Of a DNA stretch of 5,202 nucleotides, positions 1 to 5,202 are shown one piece after another. Origin of the DNA: an uncultured Eubacteriales bacterium (GTDB taxonomy: Bacteria > Bacillota > Clostridia > TANB77 > CAG-508). The notes beneath the pieces were generated by a model. The model worked only from the letters and a program-made list of their open reading frames with translations, did not search any database and was not told the origin of the DNA. The translations under genes and the position numbers were made by a program. Within the stretch, counting starts at the first letter, position 1; the number at the start of each line of letters is the position of its first letter. The stretch covers positions 1 through 5,202 of the forward strand of contig CABTXJ010000060.1 of assembly GCA_902488785.1 (NCBI GenBank). The letters are read 5' to 3'.

Positions 1-284
1 AATCATATTGTAATAATTACTTTATCAATCATATTATTATATTATTATTATTTTATTTTTCAATTTTTATTAAGTTATACATCTAATTATTATTTTATTA
101 TTATATACTATTTTAAAGCATTGTCAAATAATATATTATCATTATATTACCATTTAATTTTCTATTCTTTTTAATTTCTTTAATACTTTTTCTTTTTTTA
201 TGCTTTTATTTTCTCTTTTATGCAGAAATTTTACTTAAAATTATTTCTTCTAATATTACTTTTTATATATTTTTAATAATTTTT
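1..284. other. Gene-free, extremely AT-rich intergenic block
   Basis: I see no supportable coding region on either strand; the longest ATG-started frames I traced are about ten codons and lack a ribosome binding site. By hand count about 33 of 284 bases are G or C (near 12%), well below the neighbouring genes. The left part has ATT/TTA microsatellite-like runs (about 31-60). The part from about 160 to 240 is strongly pyrimidine-rich on the plus strand, so the minus strand carries repeated A-tracts just upstream of the minus-strand promoter at 100-127. The 8-base word TTTTATGC occurs at 196-203 and 216-223, exactly 20 bases apart, and AATCATATT occurs at 1-9 and 27-35. The block reads as the shared regulatory region of two divergent genes, one of which lies off the left edge. 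Confidence 0.7.
100..127 (-). promoter_or_regulatory. Perfect-consensus sigma-A-type promoter firing leftwards
   Basis: Read on the minus strand, TTGACA (122-127) is followed by a 16-base spacer and TATAAT (100-105). Both hexamers match the housekeeping consensus at all six positions. The minus strand upstream is rich in A-tracts, which could act as an UP-like element. The predicted transcription start is near position 93, so at least about 90 bases of transcript lie inside the window. No ATG in that stretch has a Shine-Dalgarno sequence or opens a frame longer than about ten codons. The promoter therefore serves either a gene beyond the left edge with a long leader or a non-coding RNA. The match is seen directly; activity is inferred. 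Confidence 0.7.
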
Positions 285-313
285 TTGAATAGTTTTTTTC
301 TAGTTGATATAAT
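285..313 (+). promoter_or_regulatory. Extended -10 promoter of the HEXXH-protein gene
   Basis: TTGAAT (285-290) lies 17 bases upstream of a perfect TATAAT (308-313). The three bases before the -10 are TGA, giving the TGN extended -10 motif. The predicted transcription start is near 320, which would give a leader of about 22 bases before the ATG at 342. The same TTG at 285 opens the longest possible reading frame, so this promoter is also the main argument against using that TTG as the start codon. Confidence 0.75.
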
Positions 314-330
314 TTATATATATAAATTAT
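309..330. repeat. 22-bp perfect palindrome over the -10 and start site
   Basis: The half-site ATAATTTATAT is followed directly by its exact reverse complement. The palindrome covers five of the six -10 bases and the predicted transcription start, and ends just before the Shine-Dalgarno sequence at 332-338. Transcription starting near 320 would copy only the right half, so it cannot fold as an mRNA hairpin. If it has a role, binding of a dimeric regulator to DNA is the likely one. It contains only A and T, and in DNA this AT-rich such palindromes arise by chance fairly often, so an operator role is only a suggestion. Confidence 0.4.
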
Positions 331-331
331 T

Positions 332-338
332 GGAGAAG
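332..338 (+). promoter_or_regulatory. Ribosome binding site that fixes the start at 342
   Basis: GGAGAAG lies just upstream of ATG 342; GGAG ends 6 bases before it. The longer frame starting at TTG 285 is preceded only by T-rich sequence with no Shine-Dalgarno match. This supports ATG 342 and a 389-residue product. Confidence 0.85.
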
Positions 339-341
339 TAT

Positions 342-1511
342 ATGAGTGTTATTACTAAAGATATCAATAAATTTAATAATGTAAGTAAAGTAGATGATAG
401 TATAAAAGAGAAACTAGTTAGTGTAGTTGCTGAAAATATAGTATCAACTTTTGCTGAGCATAAATTATCATATGAAAATATATATAACAAACTATCTAAA
501 GTTAAATTATATACAGCAGATATGAAATCTGATTCAGATAGTGGTATATTAGATAAATATTTTCCATATACTAACACAATATATGTTAATTCAGACATAT
601 TTGAAAAAGCAATTTCAGATTACAATATTGAAAATATAGATATCGGATTAATACATGAGTTTATACATTGTCTACAAGTTCAAAGAAATAAAAATGAAAT
701 CACAAGAATTGGTATGTATGATTTAAGTAGTAAATTTGGATTAGGTATGAATGAAGCTGCAACACAGTATATTGCTAGTAATGTATGTGGTAATTATTTT
801 TCACATGTTAAATATTTTAACTTAGATTTTTTAACAATATCTGAAAATTATTATCCAATAGAAACTGCAATTATATATCAAATGAGTTTTTTTACTGGTT
901 CTTTTCCTCTTGTTTCTAGTGCACTTTTTGGTGATTCTCTTTTTAAGAACACTTTTATAGAGCAAACATCAAAATCAACATATGATAAGCTAATTTCAAG
1001 CATTGATCATATAATTGGTATACAAAATCAACTATCACATGAATATATATTTTTAGCTAATTCAAATTTAACTGAAAAAAATAAGATAAAAAAATTAAAT
1101 AGTATTAAAGAGAATAAAGAAGCTCTTAAAAAAATAATCTTAGATATTCAAAAAACAATATATGAAGAATCATTTAATTCAATGCTTAAAAAAGTCGAAA
1201 CATTAAGTGATGTTAGAAATATGCAAATAGCACTTGCAAAGTTTGAAAATCTAATAATTATTTCTGAAGATGATTATTCATATGATCAATTTAAGGATCT
1301 TATGATGACTAAACTTAAAAAAAGATTTGCTAAAATACAAAAAGTTGGAAAATATAATTTTGCAAAAAGATCTAAAGTAGAAGTTTCTATGCTTCCTGCT
1401 GTTAAAAAAGTTAGTGCTTTCAAAATGTTTTTAAACAAACTTAAACTATTATTTGAGCTTAAGACTAACTATAGAAAAGGATATAATTCTTTAATCGATA
1501 ATATAATATAA
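342..1511 (+). CDS. Putative zinc metallopeptidase-like protein (HEXXH), function unknown
   Basis: I do not recognise this 389-residue protein as a named family. The start is ATG 342, chosen for its GGAGAAG site; the frame stays open upstream to TTG 285, but that codon lies in the promoter -35. The clearest motif is HEFIH at residues 105-109, preceded by a hydrophobic helix (IDIGLI). A second motif, GMNEAATQY (residues 135-143), places Glu138 28 residues after the second His. HEXXH plus a downstream NExxxxY/E helix is the usual zinc-site arrangement of gluzincin-type peptidases, with that Glu as third ligand. A stretch at about 170-210 (YYPIETAIIYQ ... FFTGSFPLVSSALFGDSLFKNTF) looks like the helical segment that follows this motif in many uncharacterised Bacillota proteins. 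Residues about 215-305 are Lys/Glu-rich and probably helical or coiled coil. The C-terminus is basic. No signal peptide or convincing membrane helix is visible, so a cytoplasmic location is inferred. It appears monocistronic. Protease activity and substrate are unproven. Confidence 0.75.
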   Translation: MSVITKDINKFNNVSKVDDSIKEKLVSVVAENIVSTFAEHKLSYENIYNKLSKVKLYTADMKSDSDSGILDKYFPYTNTIYVNSDIFEKAISDYNIENIDIGLIHEFIHCLQVQRNKNEITRIGMYDLSSKFGLGMNEAATQYIASNVCGNYFSHVKYFNLDFLTISENYYPIETAIIYQMSFFTGSFPLVSSALFGDSLFKNTFIEQTSKSTYDKLISSIDHIIGIQNQLSHEYIFLANSNLTEKNKIKKLNSIKENKEALKKIILDIQKTIYEESFNSMLKKVETLSDVRNMQIALAKFENLIIISEDDYSYDQFKDLMMTKLKKRFAKIQKVGKYNFAKRSKVEVSMLPAVKKVSAFKMFLNKLKLLFELKTNYRKGYNSLIDNII

Positions 1512-1576
1512 TATAAGTATGTACATAAATAAATAATATATAGTTAAAAAAAGGTATAAAATATAAAAGAAAAAAG

Positions 1577-1607
1577 AAAAAAGAAATGCATATTGCATTT
1601 CTTTTTT
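1577..1607. terminator. Bidirectional intrinsic terminator between convergent genes
   Basis: A 14-base-pair stem (1577-1590 with 1594-1607) closes on a 3-base TAT loop. Its apical half is AGAAATGCA paired with TGCATTTCT. On the plus strand it ends in a run of seven Ts (1602-1608), suited to stopping the HEXXH-protein transcript. On the minus strand the A-rich left flank (from about 1567) becomes a long interrupted T-tract, suited to stopping murC, whose stop codon is 25 bases away. One hairpin can therefore serve both convergent genes. Confidence 0.85.
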
Positions 1608-1632
1608 TGTTTGTTCATATCTTTTTATCTTA

Positions 1633-3078
1633 TTATTTTCTAACTATTGTTATTACAACGTCCTTGTTTTTAGTTTCAGATAATACATTTCCAAGATTAG
1701 TTACATCTCCTGCCCCTATAGTTATAACTAAATCATTTTCTTTAACATTTTCATATATATATTTCTTTATATCTCTAAATGTTTCTAAGTATATTGCATT
1801 TTTACCTTTTTCTTTTAAAACTTTAACAATATCTTCACCAGAAATTGTTGGATCTGGTTTTTCTCTAGCTGGGTATATTTTAGTTACAATTATATTATCA
1901 AAATTTGAAAGAGATTCAGCAAAATTCTTATAAAATGCTTTTGTTCTACTAAAAGTATGTGGTTCAAATATTGCATAGCTCTTATTATAATTTTGATTTT
2001 TTACTGTTTCACTTAGTGCTTTTACTTCTGTTGGGTGATGTGCATAATCATCATATATTTTAGCACCATTTACACTACCTTTATATTCAAATCTTCTATG
2101 TGCTCCATAGTATCTTTTCATACCAGCTGCAATAGTTTCTTTATCTATTCCATTTAGTCTAGATGCTGCATATGCTGCAGTACTATTTAATACATTATGG
2201 CTACCACTAACATTTAATTCTATTTCTTGTTCTTCATTATTTATTGTGTCCTTTATTATGAAAGTTGGTTTTCCATCAGTATATCTTATATCTGTTGCTA
2301 TAAAATCACCTTCATCTATACCAAATGTATATATTTTAATATTTCTATCATTTTCTTTATTATATTTTTCCACATGTTCTATTACATCTTTAGTATGTAC
2401 ATCCATATTATTTATAATAAGCATTCCATCATTTGTAATATTATCTGTGAATTTTTTAAATGATTTAACCACATTATCTATATTTTTAAAATAATCTAAA
2501 TGATCTGCATCTATATTTAATATTATTTCTGTTTTTGGATAAAAATATAAAAAGCTATCCTTATATTCGCATGACTCTAATATAAAATAATCAGATTTTC
2601 CTATCCTGTAATTACCCCTTATTTCTTTTAAGTAAGCTCCTACTTGTACTGTTGGGTCCAGTTGTGCTTCTAGAAATATATCTGTAATTAATGATGTTGT
2701 TGTTGTTTTTCCATGAGTACCTGATATTGAAATGCTATCTGAATAATGTTTTGTAAGCATGCCAATAAACTTTCCTCTTTCCATTGAAGGTATATTTAAT
2801 CTTTTTGCTTCAACTCTTTCTGGATCATCTTCTGGTATTGCTGCAGAATATATTACTACATCTGCTCCATCTATCATTTTTGTATCGTGCCCTATTTGTA
2901 TTGGTATACCGGCATTTTGCAATATTTCTGTTTGTTCAGAAGGTGTATTATCAGAACCTGTAACTTCATATCCATTTAAGTGAAGCATTTGTGCTATTGC
3001 ACTCATACTTACTCCGCCTACTCCAATTAGATGTACTTTTTTTACATCTTTAAAACCATCTATACTAATTTTTCTCAT
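1633..3078 (-). CDS. murC: UDP-N-acetylmuramate--L-alanine ligase MurC
   Basis: MurC joins L-alanine to UDP-N-acetylmuramic acid using ATP, the first amino-acid addition of peptidoglycan precursor synthesis in the cytoplasm. The 481-residue product has full family length and all three Mur-ligase domains. The N-terminal UDP-binding Rossmann domain has LIGVGGVSMSAIA (18-29) and the GSD turn (41-43). The central ATPase domain has the P-loop SGTHGKTTTT (119-128), LESCEYKDSF (168-176 region) and NIDADHLDYF (188-197). SGSHNVLN (291-298) marks the end of the central domain. The C-terminal domain has YDDYAHHPTEV (342-352), FEPHTFSRTK (371-380) and GAGDVTNLG (455-463). The SCEY and DDYAHHP wording is typical of MurC rather than MurD, MurE or MurF. 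The ATG start is supported by AGGGGA at 3085-3090, 6 bases upstream. The stop is TAA. The gene stands alone here, convergent with the HEXXH gene and divergent from htrA, not inside a division/cell-wall cluster. Confidence 0.97.
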   Translation of the reverse strand: MRKISIDGFKDVKKVHLIGVGGVSMSAIAQMLHLNGYEVTGSDNTPSEQTEILQNAGIPIQIGHDTKMIDGADVVIYSAAIPEDDPERVEAKRLNIPSMERGKFIGMLTKHYSDSISISGTHGKTTTTSLITDIFLEAQLDPTVQVGAYLKEIRGNYRIGKSDYFILESCEYKDSFLYFYPKTEIILNIDADHLDYFKNIDNVVKSFKKFTDNITNDGMLIINNMDVHTKDVIEHVEKYNKENDRNIKIYTFGIDEGDFIATDIRYTDGKPTFIIKDTINNEEQEIELNVSGSHNVLNSTAAYAASRLNGIDKETIAAGMKRYYGAHRRFEYKGSVNGAKIYDDYAHHPTEVKALSETVKNQNYNKSYAIFEPHTFSRTKAFYKNFAESLSNFDNIIVTKIYPAREKPDPTISGEDIVKVLKEKGKNAIYLETFRDIKKYIYENVKENDLVITIGAGDVTNLGNVLSETKNKDVVITIVRK

Positions 3079-3084
3079 TATTAT

Positions 3085-3090
3085 CCCCTA
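3085..3090 (-). promoter_or_regulatory. murC ribosome binding site
   Basis: Read on the minus strand this is AGGGGA, six bases before the murC ATG. It supports that start, and no in-frame start upstream has a better site. Confidence 0.8.
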
Positions 3091-3111
3091 ATATATTATT
3101 TTAACTTCAAT

Positions 3112-3140
3112 ATTATACCACTATATATATATTAACTCAA
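3112..3140 (-). promoter_or_regulatory. Extended -10 promoter of murC
   Basis: On the minus strand, TTGAGT (3135-3140) is followed by a 17-base spacer and a perfect TATAAT (3112-3117). The three bases before the -10 are TGG, the extended -10 motif. The predicted start is near 3105, giving a short leader of about 25 bases to the murC ATG. With the terminator at 1577-1607, this makes murC a probable single-gene transcript. Sites are seen directly; use is inferred. Confidence 0.75.
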
Positions 3141-3283
3141 GTTGCCTTTTGAAGTAACCTAAGCTTTTTTTCCCTATATAACTATATATTACTATTAATT
3201 AAAAACATTTTCAACCTGCCTTATATCAATTATTTTAATATATGAATCTATACTTTCAAACCTATTATTCTTTTATATTATTA

Positions 3284-3323
3284 TTGCAAAAGCAGATTAA
3301 AAGATATATCATAAAGCTATAAT
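3284..3323 (+). promoter_or_regulatory. Candidate htrA promoter(s)
   Basis: Two overlapping possibilities are visible. The first is TTGCAA (3284-3289), a 17-base spacer and TATCAT (3307-3312, five of six consensus bases). The second is a perfect TATAAT (3318-3323), but its -35 is poor (ATTAAA at 3296-3301, 16-base spacer). I cannot decide between them from sequence. Either gives a short leader: a start near 3319 or 3330, with the ATG at 3347; the second leaves little room before the Shine-Dalgarno at 3336, which slightly favours the first. I saw no obvious CtsR-like GGTCAAA direct repeat or CIRCE inverted repeat in the 3079-3346 intergenic region. Confidence 0.45.
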
Positions 3324-3335
3324 ACATAATAATTT

Positions 3336-3342
3336 AAGGAGG
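3336..3342 (+). promoter_or_regulatory. Strong htrA ribosome binding site
   Basis: AAGGAGG is a near-complete match to the anti-Shine-Dalgarno sequence, 4 bases before ATG 3347. The spacing is a little short but the match is strong, and it fixes the htrA start. Confidence 0.85.
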
Positions 3343-3346
3343 TATT

Positions 3347-4774
3347 ATGAGTAATAATTCAGAGAATTTTGAATATAAGAAAATTACAAATAACAAAGAA
3401 AGTAAAAATGGTTTTGTTAAATTTTTAAAAATAGTTTTTATAATTATAATAATAGCTTTCATTTGTGGAGTTTCCATAGCTAACAAAGAACAAATCAAAA
3501 AATTCACAAATAAGTATCTAACAAATCGCGAAAAAAATGAAAATGAAAAGAAAAATGAAAATACACTAGATAAAGGTCCATATTCTTCTGTAAATTTAGA
3601 TGAATATTCTAAAACTTCAGAAGGCGTTGCGCAAAGTGTATTGCCATCAATTGTAGGAATTAAAGTAGAATATGGCGTTAACTCTCCTTTTTTAAGAGAA
3701 AATAGCTACAAGGCTGAAGCAGCAGGTTCTGGTATAATATTAAGTAAGGATGGATATATATTAACTAATAATCATATTGTAAGTCCTAAAAAATCAGAAA
3801 CTCCATTCTACAACATATCAGATGCACAAAATATTAAAGTAACATTTAATTCATCAGATGATAAAAAAATAGAAGATGCTGATGCTGAAATAGTTGGAGT
3901 TGACCCAATTACAGATTTAGCAGTAATAAAGGTTAAAAGAGATGACTTAATTCCTGCTAAAATAGGTGATTCAGACAAAATCAAAGTTGGACAATTTGCT
4001 ATGGCTGTAGGTTCTCCTTTAGGACTAAATAGTACAGTAACTGCTGGTATAATAAGTGCAGTAAATAGAAAAATAGATATTGGTGATGGTAAAACATATA
4101 ATACTATTCAAACCGACGCTTCAATAAATGAAGGTAATAGTGGTGGTGCTTTAGTAAACTCTAAAGGTGAAGTAATTGGTATTAACACATTAAAATTTGC
4201 AGGTTCTGGAATTGAAGGTATGGGATTTGCAATTCCAATTAATCAAACTAAACCAATAACTAAACAAATTATTGAACATAAAAAAGTTTTAAGGCCGACT
4301 TTGGGTGTAAAAGCTAGAGAAATAACTGAAGACATTGCATCAATTCTAAATATAAAGAATGGTGTTATAGTAAAAGAAGTAATAAAAGGAAGTTCTGCTG
4401 ATGTAGCAGGAATCAAAGAAAATGATATTATAACTAAATTCAATGGTGTAGATATTGCAAGTGTTTCAGATATTAACTCACAAAAAATTAATATCAAAGA
4501 TGGTGATAAAGTTAATGCTGAAATTATACGTAATGGTCAAAAAATCAATTTAGATATAATAATGCATGTACTTGATAATGATAATAATAATCAAAATATA
4601 AAAGAAAATAGTCAAAACAAAATAAACAATATGTTTAATAAAGAAGAAAATAACAAAAATAATGAAAACACTGAAAATAATCAAAGCAATCAAATTCAAA
4701 GTCAAAAAAATAGTAACAATCAAAATAATGTAAATGAATATGAAGAAATGTTAAAAAACTTCTTTAATAACTAA
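3347..4774 (+). CDS. htrA: HtrA/DegP-type membrane-anchored serine protease with one PDZ domain
   Basis: HtrA proteases degrade or refold misfolded proteins outside the cytoplasmic membrane. This 475-residue copy has a charged cytoplasmic N-terminus (1-26), one membrane helix (about 27-45, ILV-rich) that anchors the enzyme with its body outside, and a Lys/Glu/Asn linker (46-80). The trypsin-like domain (about 90-310) has all three catalytic residues in canonical settings: His143 in TNNHIV, Asp190 in DPITDLAVIKV and Ser265 in GNSGGAL. The oxyanion-region segment MAVGSPLGL (219-227) and GMGFAIPIN (291-299) also fit. A single PDZ domain follows (about 315-408; TLGVKAREIT, GSSADVAGIKENDIITKFNG). 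The C-terminus is unusual: residues 411-475 are about 40% Asn with many Gln/Glu/Lys, ending in EYEEMLKNFFNN. The gene is divergent from murC, convergent with the Clp gene, and probably monocistronic. Stress induction is plausible for the family, but no operator is visible. Confidence 0.95.
   Translation: MSNNSENFEYKKITNNKESKNGFVKFLKIVFIIIIIAFICGVSIANKEQIKKFTNKYLTNREKNENEKKNENTLDKGPYSSVNLDEYSKTSEGVAQSVLPSIVGIKVEYGVNSPFLRENSYKAEAAGSGIILSKDGYILTNNHIVSPKKSETPFYNISDAQNIKVTFNSSDDKKIEDADAEIVGVDPITDLAVIKVKRDDLIPAKIGDSDKIKVGQFAMAVGSPLGLNSTVTAGIISAVNRKIDIGDGKTYNTIQTDASINEGNSGGALVNSKGEVIGINTLKFAGSGIEGMGFAIPINQTKPITKQIIEHKKVLRPTLGVKAREITEDIASILNIKNGVIVKEVIKGSSADVAGIKENDIITKFNGVDIASVSDINSQKINIKDGDKVNAEIIRNGQKINLDIIMHVLDNDNNNQNIKENSQNKINNMFNKEENNKNNENTENNQSNQIQSQKNSNNQNNVNEYEEMLKNFFNN
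4577..4774 (+). other. Asn-rich low-complexity C-terminal tail of HtrA
   Basis: This stretch encodes residues 411-475, after the PDZ domain. By hand count 27 of 65 residues are Asn; most others are Gln, Glu, Lys and Ser. The tail ends in a short, more hydrophobic segment, YEEMLKNFF. It is probably disordered. AAT/AAC/CAA/GAA-type codons dominate, consistent with expansion in AT-rich DNA, but the frame stays intact to a stop followed closely by a terminator, so it is not a frameshift artefact. Confidence 0.75.
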
Positions 4775-4804
4775 TAATTATTAATAACTAACACCAAATA
4801 TCAA

Positions 4805-4832
4805 ATAAAAAAGAGCGGAAGCTCTTTTTTAT
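4805..4832. terminator. Bidirectional terminator between htrA and the Clp gene
   Basis: A 12-base-pair stem (4805-4816 with 4821-4832) has a GAGC/GCTC core and closes on GGAA, a GNRA-type tetraloop. The right arm contains six Ts (4825-4830) and the left arm is A-rich, so both strands read as hairpin plus U-tract. It lies 30 bases after the htrA stop and 31 bases after the Clp stop on the other strand, so it can terminate both convergent genes. Confidence 0.9.
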
Positions 4833-4863
4833 ATTCTACTACTTTTACTATTTTTTTATGCAA

Positions 4864-5202
4864 CTATTTCTTAGTTATAACTAATTTCTTTTTTTTATTA
4901 TCATAGTCTACAATTACTTCATCACCTTCTTGTATCTTTTTAGTAAGTATTAAATCAGTAAGTTCATCTTCTACAATAGTTTCTACTGCTCTTCTAAGTG
5001 GTCTAGCACCATATTTTAAATCAGTTCCTTCTTGTATTATGTGCTTTTTAGCTTCTTTAGTTACTTCTAATTTCATTGACTTGTTTGCTAATGCTTCTTG
5101 CGTTTGTTTTAAGAATATTTCTACTATTTTAATTAATTCTTCTTCTTTCAAACTATCAAATACTACGATTTTATCTATCCTATTTAAAAACTCTGGTCTA
5201 AA
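4864..5202 (-). CDS. clpC: Clp AAA+ ATPase, C-terminal part (ClpC-like), cut by right edge
   Basis: This is the last 112 codons of a Clp/Hsp100 unfoldase, running in from beyond the right edge; the frame is open to base 5202 and ends in TAG. It begins with FRPEFLNRID (1-10), the invariant segment late in the second AAA+ module. It continues through the D2 small domain to GARPLRR (65-71), which carries the sensor-2 arginine (Arg67), then VEDELTDLIL and a final beta segment (EGDEVIVDY). Such ATPases unfold proteins, usually for ClpP. GARPLRR followed by A-V-E fits ClpC or ClpE better than ClpB, which more often has GARPLKR, but the M domain and N-domain needed to settle this are outside the window. 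The TTG at 5151 is internal, not a start. It faces htrA convergently, so co-regulation would have to come from separate promoters. Confidence 0.9.
   Translation of the reverse strand, partial: FRPEFLNRIDKIVVFDSLKEEELIKIVEIFLKQTQEALANKSMKLEVTKEAKKHIIQEGTDLKYGARPLRRAVETIVEDELTDLILTKKIQEGDEVIVDYDNKKKKLVITKK

Noticed and set aside
31..60. ATT/TTA tandem repeats as a possible CRISPR or replication-origin repeat
   Set aside because: The repeat unit is only three bases and irregular, with no spacers and no DnaA-box-like words. It is a simple AT microsatellite.
314..598. Minus-strand open frame of 94 codons opposite the HEXXH gene
   Set aside because: It lies antisense within a well-supported gene and has no recognisable motif; it is a shadow frame.
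1586..2983. Plus-strand open frames opposite murC (hydrophobic, up to 115 codons)
   Set aside because: They mirror the murC codons on the opposite strand, where all MurC motifs are intact. Their hydrophobicity comes from complementing Lys/Glu/Asp codons.
3130..3175. Possible hairpin and T-run (GTTGCC ... GTAAC, then AAGCTTTTTTT) upstream of murC
   Set aside because: The arms pair poorly and no gene ends nearby on the plus strand. It overlaps the -35 of murC and is better explained as promoter sequence.
3242..3322. 26-residue plus-strand frame starting MNLYFQ upstream of htrA
   Set aside because: No Shine-Dalgarno sequence precedes it, and it overlaps the candidate htrA promoter elements. 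It is most likely random AT-rich sequence.
4243..4497. Minus-strand open frame of 84 codons opposite htrA
   Set aside because: It lies antisense to the HtrA protease/PDZ region, which is intact in the plus strand; no independent evidence.
5149..5151. TTG as a start for a 95-residue Clp-like small protein
   Set aside because: The frame continues upstream to the window edge encoding FRPEFLNRID, the conserved Clp segment, so TTG is an internal leucine codon of a partial gene.

Overview
The window is very AT-rich (coding regions roughly a quarter to 30% G+C, the left-hand intergenic block about 12%). It carries standard-code genes with strong AGGAGG-type ribosome binding sites and consensus sigma-A-like promoters. 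A MurC ligase means the cell makes peptidoglycan. The membrane-anchored single-PDZ HtrA and the Clp ATPase with a GARPLRR sensor-2 segment fit a low-G+C Bacillota, most likely a Clostridia-like lineage. I cannot name a genus from the sequence alone.

Layout, left to right. Positions 1-284 hold no gene I can support. They contain a perfect-consensus promoter on the minus strand (100-127) firing off the left edge, and an extremely AT-rich, pyrimidine-rich stretch. Next, on the plus strand, is a 389-residue protein of unknown function with an HEXXH zinc-peptidase signature (342-1511). It has its own extended -10 promoter, which overlaps a 22-bp perfect palindrome. A hairpin terminator (1577-1607) that works in both directions separates it from murC, which runs convergently on the minus strand (1633-3078). 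murC has its own extended -10 promoter (3112-3140). A 268-bp divergent intergenic region separates murC from an htrA-type serine protease on the plus strand (3347-4774). A second bidirectional GNRA-loop terminator (4805-4832) sits between htrA and the 3' end of a Clp AAA+ ATPase gene, probably clpC, on the minus strand and cut by the right edge (4864-5202).

Every gene appears to be its own transcription unit: neighbours are divergent or convergent and are separated by promoters or terminators. Three have housekeeping or stress roles: cell-wall precursor synthesis (MurC), protein quality control outside the membrane (HtrA) and protein quality control in the cytoplasm (Clp). The HEXXH protein is the one unexplained gene. 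I found no CRISPR array, insertion sequence, tRNA, rRNA or recognisable riboswitch. I see no multi-gene novel system. The items most worth a second look are the orphan HEXXH protein with its palindromic promoter, and the perfect minus-strand promoter whose transcript has no start codon with a ribosome binding site inside the window.
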